Origin: CAMAVH01 sp036500145
GTDB taxonomy: Bacteria > Pseudomonadota > Alphaproteobacteria > SMXQ01
DNA: 64,000 nt
Reading direction: 5' to 3'
NCBI GenBank assembly: GCA_036500145.1
Contig: DASYCO010000078.1
Span: 1 to 64,000 of the forward strand
Within the stretch, counting starts at the first letter, position 1; the number at the start of each line of letters is the position of its first letter. The position numbers were made by a program, and so were the translations under genes. The notes beneath the pieces were generated by a model. It was not told the origin of the DNA and ran no database searches. It saw nothing but the letters and a program-made list of their open reading frames with translations. Positions 8,123 through 16,619 of the stretch are shown in pieces.

Positions 8123-8653
8123 TCACTTCGCGTGGGCGGTGGCGAATTCCTTGGTCAGCTCGACGACGTTGTCGTTCACCGCGTCTTCGGTGAAGCCGCT
8201 GACATGCACGAACAGGATCGACGAGGTCCAGAAGGTGCCGGCGAAGGTGCCTTCGACCGTCTTCATCCGCTGGAAGACGGAATCGTCATTGGGCAGGACG
8301 CTCACCACCTTGCCCGGGACGTCGGCGCCGAGCCGCAGCGAGACGTAGATCGCGCATTGCTGGTCGAGCGGGCCGAAGTTCACCCCCCAGACGAAGAGGT
8401 AGGCCGACGTGATGGCGGCCCGGTCGCTCGCGAGCCCAGCCTGGGTCAGCCCCTGGGTGACGGTCGCGGCGTAGCGCTGCTTGTCGCGGATGCCGCAGTC
8501 GTCCGATTTCGGGCCGAATTCGACGGACACGTTGTTGAAGCGTTCGATGAACTTGGCGAGCGGCTCCTGTGCCTGGGCCGTCTGCGATGTCGTGAAGAGG
8601 GCAAGGGTCAAGAGCAGCGGCGCGAGGAACTTCAGCACGGCGGTCGGCTTCAT
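8123..8653 (-). CDS. Exported protein of unknown function
   Basis: A 176-residue protein that I do not recognise. The start MKPTAVLKF gives a textbook signal peptide (hydrophobic LAPLLLTLALF, cleavage near TAQA-Q at residue 28) and has GGGAGA eight bases before it; the longer upstream frame lacks any such signal. The mature part has two cysteines (SDDCGIRDKQ and DQQCAIYVSL) that could form one disulphide in the periplasm, and a central segment GLASDRAAITSAYLFVWG. It ends convergently 28 bp from the M24-fold gene and is divergent from the small surface-antigen-like gene at 8903, so it is probably monocistronic. No function is proposed. Confidence 0.7.
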   Translation of the reverse strand: MKPTAVLKFLAPLLLTLALFTTSQTAQAQEPLAKFIERFNNVSVEFGPKSDDCGIRDKQRYAATVTQGLTQAGLASDRAAITSAYLFVWGVNFGPLDQQCAIYVSLRLGADVPGKVVSVLPNDDSVFQRMKTVEGTFAGTFWTSSILFVHVSGFTEDAVNDNVVELTKEFATAHAK

Positions 8654-8902
8654 GGCGATCTCCCGTTCCATGGGACCAAGGGCTCGCGCGGAGCATGCGC
8701 TGTCGCGTGGCGGCGACAAAGGCGATACGGCAGGGGCAGCGCGGCGGACCGTTGAAAATCGCCGTCTCTGGATGATCCACGCTGGATACGGACTGCGATT
8801 CGACCGGGCGCGTTGCGGGAAGGGCCCGTGGGATGAACCATCGCGGAACGGATTGGCCATGACGGGCTGATGCCGAGCTTTGGTCCATTCATAGGTGGGA
8901 AG

Positions 8903-9268
8903 ATGCGCAAACTTCACGTAGCGGCAGCCTGCGCCCTGTTGCTGGCGACATCCGGGTTCTCGTCGTCATTGTCGGCGGCCGGCCTGATCGACCCCTTCGG
9001 TCGCGACGGCGTCAATCTGGACCCGCAGGAATGGACCATGATCAAGGGCGCGGTGGGCGAAGTCCTGCAAGCGCCGAAGGTCGGCGGCACCGCGTCCTGG
9101 GACAATCCGCCGACCGGCCGCGCCGGTCAGGCCAAGGTGTTGCGGATCTATCAGGCGAAGGGGCTGAACTGCGTGGAGGTCGAGCACGACTTCACCAAAG
9201 GCGCCGGCAACCGCTATGTGCTGCCTTTCTGCCAGGTGGCCGACGGCAGCTGGAAGGTCGCGTTCTAG
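8903..9268 (+). CDS. Small exported protein with 17-kDa surface-antigen-like C-terminus
   Basis: A 121-residue protein. I start at MRKLHVAAA, which has AGGTGGGAAG directly upstream and gives a signal peptide of about 26 residues (ACALLLATSGFSSSLSAAG); an in-frame ATG 11 codons earlier is less likely. The C-terminal pattern, a cysteine in GLNCVEVEH followed by PFCQVADGSWKVAF, resembles the end of the Rickettsia 17-kDa-antigen family, where a Cys pair and a CRxxDGxW motif close a small beta domain. There is no lipobox and no glycine zipper, so it is not a full member. It ends 7 bp from the convergent AraC gene. Location is probably periplasm or outer membrane; the role is unknown. Confidence 0.7.
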   Translation: MRKLHVAAACALLLATSGFSSSLSAAGLIDPFGRDGVNLDPQEWTMIKGAVGEVLQAPKVGGTASWDNPPTGRAGQAKVLRIYQAKGLNCVEVEHDFTKGAGNRYVLPFCQVADGSWKVAF

Positions 9269-9275
9269 CCTTCCG

Positions 9276-10403
9276 CTAGGCCGAGGGGCGGATGTCGGCG
9301 TCCGCGTGCTTCGTGCCCCGCAGGGTGTCGGACGGCGTTTCGCCGTAGGCCTTGGTGTAGGCGGCGGCGAAGCGGCCCGCATGGCCGAAGCCCCAGCGTT
9401 TCGCGACGGCGGCGACGGAAGTGCGCGCATCGAGCCGCTGCAGCTCTTCATGCGTGCGCGCAAGCCGCACGGAGCGCAGGAACTCCATGGGGGTGCAGCC
9501 ATGGAAGCTGCGGAAGACCTCGCAGACGGTGCGCACGCTGACCTTGGCGTGCTCCGCCATGGCGGCAAGCGTCCAGTCCCGTTCCGGCACTTCGCGGATG
9601 GCGCTGATGACGGAACGCAGGTGACGCGGGATGGCGATGGGCTCGCGCGCGCTCAGCGCCACGCTGTAGTTGCTGCGATGGGTGTAGAGGAGCGTGTCGT
9701 ACAGCACCTTTTCGATCTTGGCGGCGATCGATTTCGGCTGCAGCAGGACGCTGCTCGGCTGGTCGATCTCCCGGCTGAGCCAGTTCAGCAGCCGCCAGAA
9801 GCACTGCCCTTCGGTCGTAAGATCGAGCTTGGCGTCGAAGGCCAGCGAGCAGCGGATCGGCCGTTGCAGCAGGTGTGCGACGCGGCCTTCCAGCAACCGC
9901 CGCGGAAACTGGACGAGCAGGCTATGATATCCCGCCTCCACGTTTCGCTGATGGATGTTCCCGGGGGGATGGAAGAACGCTTCTCCGTCACGGATGAAAT
10001 GGCTGCGGTCGGTCGTGCGGTGGGTCGCCGTGCCGCGCAGCGCGATGTCGATGAGGATGGCGGAATCCTCCACGCAGTATTTTAGGCTGGTCGGTGCGGA
10101 ATATTCGGCGAGGACGAAGTGCATGCCGAGCAGTTTCGTGTGGCGCAGCCGCATCGAGGCCTGAGGGCTGCCGGACAATATCTGCAGGCCTTGGAACGAA
10201 AGGAGTTTCTGCAGCATCTTCCGGCCGCCCCGCAGGTCATGGCTGGCGGAGCCTTCGAGCGGCGCCGGCGCGTCGATCGGCGGACGATAGGCGAGATAGG
10301 CCTTTGCCGTGGAGAGGGGAGGTCCGCAATTCGGAGTCGCGAAGTCCATCGAACATTGGGTCGCCTTCACTTGACCCACGATCAGCCGAGACTGCTTGCC
10401 CAT
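9276..10403 (-). CDS. AraC-family transcriptional regulator
   Basis: A 375-residue regulator. The C-terminal 100 residues hold the two AraC helix-turn-helix units: WTLAAMAEHAKVSVRTVCEV with FHGCTPMEFLRSVRLARTHE, then SVAAVAKRWGFGHAGRFAAA with KAYGETPSDTLRG. The N-terminal half contains a cupin-like ligand-sensing region (ILIDIALRGTATH, then FFHPPGNIHQRNV) as in AraC-binding-like-domain proteins that sense small carbon compounds. ATG with GGGGAGCGT upstream supports the start. It is divergent from the TolB-like gene at 10879 across a 475-bp gap, which may contain its operator. Its target is otherwise unknown. Cytoplasmic DNA-binding protein. Confidence 0.9.
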   Translation of the reverse strand: MGKQSRLIVGQVKATQCSMDFATPNCGPPLSTAKAYLAYRPPIDAPAPLEGSASHDLRGGRKMLQKLLSFQGLQILSGSPQASMRLRHTKLLGMHFVLAEYSAPTSLKYCVEDSAILIDIALRGTATHRTTDRSHFIRDGEAFFHPPGNIHQRNVEAGYHSLLVQFPRRLLEGRVAHLLQRPIRCSLAFDAKLDLTTEGQCFWRLLNWLSREIDQPSSVLLQPKSIAAKIEKVLYDTLLYTHRSNYSVALSAREPIAIPRHLRSVISAIREVPERDWTLAAMAEHAKVSVRTVCEVFRSFHGCTPMEFLRSVRLARTHEELQRLDARTSVAAVAKRWGFGHAGRFAAAYTKAYGETPSDTLRGTKHADADIRPSA

Positions 10404-10878
10404 GGCACGCTCCCCTGTGTCTACGCTGTGCCGTCAGCTTAGGGAGGCCGTCCATCGCAACAAGTATCTACAGGTAAATAACAATCGCACGGCATGGGGC
10501 TGCGGTGCGCCTGCAGCGGAATGCGAACGACCCGTGACCGTGCGAGTCTTGTAGCAGATTGCTTCCGCCACCTTCCGGTCGCGTCGTGAACTTCTCGGAA
10601 GACTGCATCTGGTGGGTCGCGCCGACGGAAAGGCCTTTCCTATTCTTTTGGGTGAGGGGGGCTTCATGGTGAAGTCGTCGTTGGGAAGAATCTCTCCGGG
10701 CCTTGTTTCGCAAGGCCGAATCACGTGCCCGCTTTACCGTAACTAACGGCGCAGAGGAGCGCTGTCTGCATATGGACGCATTCTGCGTAAATCGTCTGTA
10801 GATTACTATTTCCTGAGGGAATAGGGTTTGCCGTCGTGCATTGAGCCGGGGAAGGGGAAGCAAAAGGGGGAGGCCTGC
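10404..10878. promoter_or_regulatory. Divergent intergenic region with two small dyads
   Basis: This 475-bp gap between the AraC gene and the TolB-like gene holds no supported gene; short reading frames in it lack family features and good starts. Two dyads sit 55-100 bp before the TolB-like start: ACGCA-TTC-TGCGT (10776-10788) and CTATTTCC-TGA-GGGAATAG (10806-10824, one G-T pair). They may be operators for the plus-strand gene. The flanking DNA is locally more AT-rich than the genes, as expected for promoters. Confidence 0.4.
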
Positions 10879-12018
10879 ATGCCGGGTCTGATCAAGCTTC
10901 ATGACGCCGGGGCTCAGCCGGAGACAATCGCCGCGGACATCTTCGAGCAAGAGAGCGCGGCGGCAATCGAAAACGAAGAACTCAAGACGCAGATTCGCGC
11001 AGCGACGCTGCGGATCATCAGCAGCGAGGAGTTCCTGCGCTCGGAACGCCTCCGACGATTTCTCCAATTCATCGTCGACGAACTGCTCGCCGGCCGCGGC
11101 CATCAGATCAAGGCCTATACGATTGCCCTCGCGGTCTGTGACCGCGACGACCAGTTCGATCCCGGCGTCGATCCGATCGTCCGCATCGAAGCGGGACGGC
11201 TGCGTCGCGCCCTGCAGCATTACTATCTGACGGACGGCAGCGGCGACCGGTTCCGGATCGACGTGCCGAAGGGCGGCTACCGGCCGGTGATTTCGGAACT
11301 CGTGCCGGCCGTCCCGTCCGTGGCGGACGAACCTCCGCCGCTTCCAACAGCCGCGGCGTCGCGGCTTTCGCGCGTGATGAAGTCGCAGATGGCGTGGCTT
11401 GTCGCCGGCCTGGCGGTCGTCGCCTTCGGCGCAGCCTCCGTCCTGCTCGGGCAGCGGTTCGACGAGCGGGAACTCGACGTTGCGGCCACTGCGTCAACGA
11501 AGGCCGTCGAGGCGGCGCCCCAGGCACCGACGGTGATCCTGCGGCCGTTGCGGCCTTTGAGCAGCGGTTCCGACCTGCAGTTCTTCGCGCTGGGCGTCAC
11601 CGAAGACCTTGTGAGCTACCTGTCCCAGAACACGCGGCTGAACGTGCGCTATCAGCCGGAAACCCCGAGCGGCGGGGCGAAGGGAGAGGTGGCGAAGCCC
11701 GGCGACATCTCAATTTCCGGCAGCGTACGGCAAGCGGGAAATGCCATACGGATATTCATCTACCTAACGCAAGGCGCCGACGACAGGATGCTCGCCTCGC
11801 AGAACTTCGACCGCCTGCTGACGCCGGACAGCAACATCGACGTGCAGGACGACCTCGCGCGCGCCATCGTCAGCTACATCGAGTTCTCCGACGTCCTGAA
11901 GCAACGGTCCTACTGCGCCTCCTGCCGGAATCCGAATCCGGCGAACGGCGGCCAGCTTGCGCAGCATAAGGTAGTCGCCGGCGTCCATTGCGATATCCCC
12001 TCGTCCTTGGCCTGCTAG
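10879..12018 (+). CDS. Membrane-anchored wHTH-like / TolB-like domain protein
   Basis: A 379-residue protein with GGGGGAGG upstream of MPGLIKLHD. Residues 35-120 match the N-terminal domain found in many proteobacterial cyclase-like or TPR proteins: FLRSERLRRFLQFIVDELLA, then IKAYTIALAV, then FDPGVDPIVRIEAGRLRRAL and a final PKGGYRP, which folds like a winged helix. A single transmembrane helix follows (WLVAGLAVVAFGAASVLLG, about residues 172-190). The C-terminal part begins ILRPLRPLSSGSDLQFFALG and resembles the FlgO/TolB-like domain that precedes TPRs in longer relatives. No TPR follows and the protein ends about where they would begin, so it may be a short natural form or a truncated one. 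Function unknown; probably a cytoplasmic input and periplasmic output. Confidence 0.7.
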   Translation: MPGLIKLHDAGAQPETIAADIFEQESAAAIENEELKTQIRAATLRIISSEEFLRSERLRRFLQFIVDELLAGRGHQIKAYTIALAVCDRDDQFDPGVDPIVRIEAGRLRRALQHYYLTDGSGDRFRIDVPKGGYRPVISELVPAVPSVADEPPPLPTAAASRLSRVMKSQMAWLVAGLAVVAFGAASVLLGQRFDERELDVAATASTKAVEAAPQAPTVILRPLRPLSSGSDLQFFALGVTEDLVSYLSQNTRLNVRYQPETPSGGAKGEVAKPGDISISGSVRQAGNAIRIFIYLTQGADDRMLASQNFDRLLTPDSNIDVQDDLARAIVSYIEFSDVLKQRSYCASCRNPNPANGGQLAQHKVVAGVHCDIPSSLAC

Positions 12019-12082
12019 GTTCCGTCCAGGCGTCCTCCTGGCGCCGCGTCGCTTCGGCGAAAACGGAAATGAGGGGGTTGGG

Positions 12083-12337
12083 ATGAAAGCGTCTATCTCC
12101 ACGGTCTGCCTGTTTGTCCTCGCCACGGCCGTCACCGGCTGCGGCACGAGCACGCGCGTGCTGAACAGCAATCCGGAAAGCGTCTCGATCGTCTTCGACG
12201 GCGACGAATCGACCATGGCCGACGTGAACCGTCTCGCCACGGCGGAATGCCAGAAGGGAGCCCGCATGGCGGCGCTCCGCGACATCGCGCCGGTCAAGGA
12301 CGGGCGCGTCGCGAACTACGACTGCAAGAAGCCCTAG
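12083..12337 (+). CDS. Small lipoprotein of unknown function
   Basis: An 84-residue predicted lipoprotein. ATG is preceded by GGGGTTGGG and by GAGGGG slightly further upstream. Residues 1-19 are a hydrophobic signal (ISTVCLFVLATAVTG) ending in a lipobox-like VTGC with Cys20 as the lipidated residue. The mature part has two more cysteines, TAECQKGARM and the C-terminal NYDCKKP, spaced as in small envelope proteins that form a single disulphide. I do not recognise a family. It follows the TolB-like gene by 64 bp and may be cotranscribed with it; a strong hairpin lies 22 bp after its stop. Confidence 0.65.
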   Translation: MKASISTVCLFVLATAVTGCGTSTRVLNSNPESVSIVFDGDESTMADVNRLATAECQKGARMAALRDIAPVKDGRVANYDCKKP

Positions 12338-12634
12338 GCAATGAAGCCGGAATGCGGGCGACGGAGCCGTTGCGCTCCGTCGGCTCGCCTTGCCGTGCGG
12401 CAGGCCGGCACCGGCGCGGAGAGAACGATGCCGGAATCGGCCTTGATGCGCCATATGCGTCCCGCGCTAGCGAGAATGCGGATCGGTGCCGCGGTGCCTT
12501 CAGGTAGATTCCTCCACATGAAAATGAGAACTGACGCAAGCGAGAACCTGCTGTTGCCATTGAGCGGCCGCTGAGCGTCGCCAAAGTCCGCATCACGTCT
12601 GCTTGCGTCGTTTCCAACGTCATCGAGGGACAAC
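12338..12634. other. Intergenic gap before the sulfatase island
   Basis: About 300 bp with no supported gene. The first part contains the hairpin described at 12359-12382. The rest should hold the promoter of the SphA-like gene at 12635; I see no clear -10/-35 pair. A short frame across 12341-12574 has arginine-rich composition typical of antisense or non-coding GC-rich DNA and was not called. Confidence 0.4.
12359..12382 (+). terminator. Candidate hairpin terminator after lipoprotein gene
   Basis: CGACGGAGC (12359-12367) pairs perfectly with GCTCCGTCG (12374-12382) around a six-base loop, starting 21 bp after the lipoprotein stop codon. The nine-pair GC-rich stem is strong, but the downstream sequence has no T-run, so termination may be inefficient or factor-dependent. 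Confidence 0.45.
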
Positions 12635-13597
12635 ATGCGTGAGGCAGCTTCCATGCGCGAGAAGACCATTTGGCGAATTTCATGCGTCGGCCTCGTCGGC
12701 TTGGGGCTGGCGATGGCATCTCTGCAGGTGGCCGAGGCGGCCGAAGGCGGGCAGAGCCCCTACCTGAAGGGCTACCGCGACGGGCTGACCGGCCTGGTGC
12801 CGCCGCAGCCGGGCCTCTACCTGCGCAACGACCTAGTCTACTACGGCGGCGACATGGGCGGCACCGTGCTGAACGGCCGGGTGGAGGCGAACCTGGACGT
12901 GAAATCGCTCGCCGACGTCATCAGCCCCACCTACGTGACCAGCGCGAAAATCCTTGGCGGCACCTACGCCGTCAACTTGGCGGTGGCGCTGGTCTATGCC
13001 GACGTCACGGCGCGCGCGTCCGCCGGGCCGTTCTCGACCGAACGCAGCGACAGCGAATTCAACCTCGGCGACACGATCTTCACGCCGGCTATCCTCGGTT
13101 GGCATGACGGGAATTTTCATTGGAACCTCACCCTCAGCGTCTATGCGCCTACCGGCAAGTACGACACGGACGACTTGGCCAACGTAGGCAAGAACTACTG
13201 GTCGCTGATGCCGCAGATCGGCGCGACCTACTTCGACCCGGCCACGGGCTGGGACATTTCCGGCGCGCTGATCTACGTCAGCAACTTCGAGAACTCCGAC
13301 ACGGACTACGACACGGGCGACCTATTGCACCTCGACATGTCCGTGTCGAAGCACTTCGGCGCGTTCAGCGTCGGGGCCGTCGGCTACGCCATGCGCCAGA
13401 TCACGGATGACAGCGGATCGGGGGCGGTGCTCGGTGGATTCCGCTCGCACGTTTACGGGCTGGGGCCCTCGTTCGGCTACACCTTCGAGGTGGACAAGAA
13501 GCCGATCATGCTGCTGGCCAAGTGGTACCACGAGTTCGACGCCGAAAACACGACGGAAGGCGACACGGTGACCTTCGCCGTCACCGTTCCCTTCTGA
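12635..13597 (+). CDS. SphA-like outer-membrane beta-barrel (phenol meta-degradation transporter family)
   Basis: A 320-residue exported protein with GAGGGA before ATG. A second ATG six codons later is possible. The signal peptide runs to about AEA-A (residues 1-35, core GLVGLGLAMASLQVAEA). The mature chain has the family hallmarks: an early GLYLRNDLVYYGGD, a ProTG-type LSVYAPTGKYD, YWSLMPQIGATYFDPATGWD, and a final strand ending in aromatic Phe (FAVTVPF) as outer-membrane barrels do. The family (SphA / Phenol_MetA_deg) is associated with uptake of hydrophobic compounds and lipids. It stands immediately before an arylsulfatase gene, which suggests it brings sulfated or hydrophobic substrates across the outer membrane. 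The transported compound is not known. Confidence 0.82.
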   Translation: MREAASMREKTIWRISCVGLVGLGLAMASLQVAEAAEGGQSPYLKGYRDGLTGLVPPQPGLYLRNDLVYYGGDMGGTVLNGRVEANLDVKSLADVISPTYVTSAKILGGTYAVNLAVALVYADVTARASAGPFSTERSDSEFNLGDTIFTPAILGWHDGNFHWNLTLSVYAPTGKYDTDDLANVGKNYWSLMPQIGATYFDPATGWDISGALIYVSNFENSDTDYDTGDLLHLDMSVSKHFGAFSVGAVGYAMRQITDDSGSGAVLGGFRSHVYGLGPSFGYTFEVDKKPIMLLAKWYHEFDAENTTEGDTVTFAVTVPF

Positions 13598-13620
13598 CGC
13601 CGCGCCCCGTCGCTTTTTTT
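13596..13620 (+). terminator. Possible weak terminator with T-run
   Basis: A short GACG/CGTC stem with an eight-base GC loop overlaps the stop codon of the SphA-like gene and is followed by seven Ts (13614-13620). The stem is too short to be convincing, but the T-run is unusual in this GC-rich DNA. It could give partial termination before the arylsulfatase gene. Confidence 0.3.
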
Positions 13621-13648
13621 CCTGAACATGACCTACATGGAGGACACG

Positions 13649-15211
13649 ATGGCCCAGGCACCGAAGAAGAAACCGTCCACGCCGAACATTCTCGTCATCT
13701 GGGGTGACGACATCGGCATCTCGAACCTGAGCTGCTATTCGCACGCGCTCATGGGCTACAGGACGCCGAACATCGACCGCATCGCCAAGGAAGGCATGAT
13801 GTTCACGGATTCCTACGGCGAGCAGAGCTGCACCGCCGGGAGGTCGTCCTTCATCACCGGCCAGAGCGTCTTCCGCACCGGCCTGTCGAAGGTGGGCATC
13901 CCCGCCGCGCCGATCGGCATGAAGGAGAACATCGTGACGATCGCGGCCCTGCTGAAGACCAAGGGCTACGCCACCGGCCAGTTCGGCAAGAACCACCTTG
14001 GCGACCTGAACAAGCATTTGCCGACCAACCACGGCTTCGACGAGTTCTTCGGCAACCTCTACCACTTGAATGCCGAAGAGGAGCCGGAAATGGCCGATTA
14101 CTATCCGGCCAAGGAATTTCCCAATATGCACGACTTGGTGGGGCCGCGCGGCGTGCTGCACTGCTGGGCGACCGACAAGGACGACGCGACGGACGAGAAG
14201 CGCTGGGGCCGCGTCGGCAAGCAGAAGGTCGAAGACACCGGACCGCTGACCAAGAAGCGCATGGAGACTTGCGACGACGAGTTCGTCGCGGCGGCGAAGG
14301 ACTTCATCAAGCGCCAGAACGACGACGGTACGCCGTTCTTCGTCTGGCTGAATACGACGCACATGCACATGTTCACCCACACGAAGAAGGCAAGCCTCGG
14401 CCAGGCCGGCCGCTGGCAGTCGCCGTATCACGACACGATGATCGACCATGACAGGAACGTCGGCGAGATGCTCGACTACCTGGACGAGCTGGGCATCACG
14501 GAAGACACCTTCGTGATGTATTCCACCGACAATGGGCCGCACCGCAACAGTTGGCCCGATGGCGGCATGACGCCGTTCCGCAGCGAGAAGAACACCAACT
14601 GGGAAGGCGCGTTCCGCGTTCCGCTGATCGTCCGCTGGCCCGGCAAGATCGAGGCCGGCTCGGTCTCCAACGAAATCATCCAGCATCACGACTGGATGCC
14701 GACCTTCCTCGCCATGGCGGGCGAGCCGGACATCGTCGAGAAGGTCAAGAAGGGATACGACGCCATCGGCCGGACCTACAAGAACCACATCGACGGCGTC
14801 AACCTGGTGCCCTACCTCACCGGCAAGGAAAAGAACAGTCCGCGCAAGATGTTCGTCTACATCAGCGACGACGGCGACGTGCTGGCCATTCGCTACGACA
14901 ACTGGAAGATCGTCTTCATGGAGCAGCGCTGCGTGGGCACGCTGCAGGTCTGGGCGGAGCCGTTCGTCCGCCTGCGCCTGCCCAAGATATTCAATCTGCG
15001 CACCGACCCCTACGAGTTCGCCGACATCACGTCGAACACCTATTACGACTGGTACCTGATGCACGCCTACATCCTGTACGGCGCCTACATCATCGCCGAC
15101 AAGTTCGCGGCGACCTTCAAGGACTTTCCGCCGATCCAGTCGCCGAACAGCTTTACCATCGACGACGCCGTCGCGAAGATGGCAGAGGCCTCCGGTGGTG
15201 CAGGGCACTAA
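13649..15211 (+). CDS. Arylsulfatase (type I, formylglycine-dependent)
   Basis: A 520-residue alkaline-phosphatase-fold sulfatase. I choose MAQAPKKK because GGAGG lies five bases before it; an ATG seven codons upstream overlaps that site. Active-site features are in order: ILVIWGDDIG (metal Asp pair), the signature CTAGRSSF at residues 61-68 whose Cys61 should become formylglycine (the accepted variant CxAxR), FGKNHLGD (Lys and His), TTHMHMF and YSTDNGPH (metal Asp-Asn). It hydrolyses sulfate esters. There is no obvious signal peptide, so it may be cytoplasmic, or exported in another way. The enzyme that would make its formylglycine is encoded at 21442-22413 in the same island. A strong terminator follows its stop codon. 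Confidence 0.93.
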   Translation: MAQAPKKKPSTPNILVIWGDDIGISNLSCYSHALMGYRTPNIDRIAKEGMMFTDSYGEQSCTAGRSSFITGQSVFRTGLSKVGIPAAPIGMKENIVTIAALLKTKGYATGQFGKNHLGDLNKHLPTNHGFDEFFGNLYHLNAEEEPEMADYYPAKEFPNMHDLVGPRGVLHCWATDKDDATDEKRWGRVGKQKVEDTGPLTKKRMETCDDEFVAAAKDFIKRQNDDGTPFFVWLNTTHMHMFTHTKKASLGQAGRWQSPYHDTMIDHDRNVGEMLDYLDELGITEDTFVMYSTDNGPHRNSWPDGGMTPFRSEKNTNWEGAFRVPLIVRWPGKIEAGSVSNEIIQHHDWMPTFLAMAGEPDIVEKVKKGYDAIGRTYKNHIDGVNLVPYLTGKEKNSPRKMFVYISDDGDVLAIRYDNWKIVFMEQRCVGTLQVWAEPFVRLRLPKIFNLRTDPYEFADITSNTYYDWYLMHAYILYGAYIIADKFAATFKDFPPIQSPNSFTIDDAVAKMAEASGGAGH

Positions 15212-15223
15212 GCCATGCATCGA

Positions 15224-15259
15224 CCCGTGCGGCGCAGGCAGCGCCGCACGGGATCTTTT
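15224..15259 (+). terminator. Intrinsic terminator after arylsulfatase
   Basis: CCCGTGCGGCG (15224-15234) pairs perfectly with CGCCGCACGGG (15242-15252) around a seven-base loop, and ATCTTTT follows. This is the best rho-independent terminator in the window and lies 12 bp after the sulfatase stop. It implies that the DUF1254 gene downstream has its own promoter or depends on read-through. Confidence 0.75.
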
Positions 15260-15311
15260 CCACGCCCGGAATCGAAGAAGTCTTTGCTCTTGCCGATAGG
15301 GGAGAAAGACG

Positions 15312-16601
15312 ATGACACAGGGCAGGTCGCGTCAGTTCACCGGCCTTACGCTTTCCAAGTCCGAAGAGCGCACGGTCAATGATGCCTATCTCTACCTTCT
15401 CGGGCGCATGCTCGTGATCCGGCAGGAGCATATGGATTTCAAGGAGCCCGGCGCGGCCTATAACGCGATCAAGTATAACCCGCTCGGCTCGGCCGACTTC
15501 GTGAACCCCAATTTCGACGTCGCCTACCTGGAGGCCTGGATCGGAGTGGATGAATATACGCCGGTCCTGCTGGACGTGCCGGACATCGAGAACCGCTATT
15601 ACACCGTGCAGGTGCTCGACGAATGGGGCGAGGTGATCGTCAACATCAACGAACGCACCTTTCCTTCGCAGCCCTATGGAAAATTCATCTTCACGCGGCC
15701 GGGGGCGACGGAGAACATCCCCGGCGACGTCGTGCGTATCGGCTTGCATTCCAGCAAGGCGAAGATGCTGGCGCGCGTGGAGCTGAGGGGCGACCCAGAG
15801 GGCGCCGTCCACCTGCAGAGGCAGTTCAAGCTGACGGCGCTCGGCACGCCCGCCGTCCGGCCGCCGCCGGCCATTCCGGAGTTCGGCAACAAGGACCTCT
15901 TGGGCGTCGACATCTTCGACAGCGCCGACGCCATTTTCTCGAGCGCGCTCGACGTCTCGCCTGTCGCCGCGGAGATGCAGCAGAAGGTCCGGGTGATCGC
16001 GGCCTATGCGGCATCCGGCGCGCAAGGACGAGCCACCGTCGACAGGCTCCTGCACGAGAGGGTCGTGCCGGAATTCCAGGAATACGCCTTCACGAAGAGT
16101 GCGCCCTACCGCAACCACTGGGTCGGCGGCGCCAAGGCAGGCAACTATGGCTCTGACTACAGGCTGCGTACGGTCGTCAATTATGCGGGCATCTGGGCCA
16201 ACACCATGGACGAGGTGCTCTATTTCGTCGCCACTAAAGATGCGAACGAGAAGGCGCTGACCGGCGACAACGCCTACATCATCCATTTTCCCGCCGATGA
16301 GCTGCCGGGCAACGTGGTCAACGGCTACTGGTCGGTGATCTTGGTCGGCGTGCCCGACTATCGCGTCGTGCCGAACGCGCTCAACCGCTTCAACCTGAAT
16401 AGCCACTCTAAGCTGGCGTTCGAGGCGGACGGTTCCCTGAAGATCGCCATCGGGCCGCGTCCGCCTGCCGATGTTCCCGAATCGAACTGGCTGCCAGCGC
16501 CCGCCGGCAAGCCCTTCTCGCTGACCTTCCGCACCTATGTCCCGAAGGAACTGGTCAAGCGCGGCGAATGGTCGCCGCCTGCCGTGCAACGCGTAAGCTG
16601 A
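15312..16601 (+). CDS. DUF1254 / DUF1214 domain protein
   Basis: A 429-residue protein with AGGGGAGAAAGACG before ATG. Residues 25-150 form DUF1254 (NDAYLYLLGRM, NPNFDVAYLEAWIG, DVPDIENRYYTVQVLDEWG). Residues 290-425 form DUF1214 (LRTVVNYAGIWANTMDEVLY, FPADELPGNVVNGYWSVIL, then LNLNSHSKL-like RFNLNSHSKLAFEADGSL). Proteins with both domains are common in bacteria and some structures resemble carbohydrate-binding jelly rolls, but no reaction is established to my knowledge. Most relatives have a signal peptide; none is obvious here. The gene sits between the sulfatase and a periplasmic HAD phosphatase, 18 bp from the latter, so it is probably cotranscribed with it. Family is confident, role unknown. 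Confidence 0.88.
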   Translation: MTQGRSRQFTGLTLSKSEERTVNDAYLYLLGRMLVIRQEHMDFKEPGAAYNAIKYNPLGSADFVNPNFDVAYLEAWIGVDEYTPVLLDVPDIENRYYTVQVLDEWGEVIVNINERTFPSQPYGKFIFTRPGATENIPGDVVRIGLHSSKAKMLARVELRGDPEGAVHLQRQFKLTALGTPAVRPPPAIPEFGNKDLLGVDIFDSADAIFSSALDVSPVAAEMQQKVRVIAAYAASGAQGRATVDRLLHERVVPEFQEYAFTKSAPYRNHWVGGAKAGNYGSDYRLRTVVNYAGIWANTMDEVLYFVATKDANEKALTGDNAYIIHFPADELPGNVVNGYWSVILVGVPDYRVVPNALNRFNLNSHSKLAFEADGSLKIAIGPRPPADVPESNWLPAPAGKPFSLTFRTYVPKELVKRGEWSPPAVQRVS

Positions 16602-16619
16602 CCCTTGCAGGAGGTCCGG

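Noticed and set aside
13322..15220. A 632-codon minus-strand frame opposite the sulfatase
   Set aside because: It is a mirror of the conserved sulfatase gene and has no start signal or recognisable motif.
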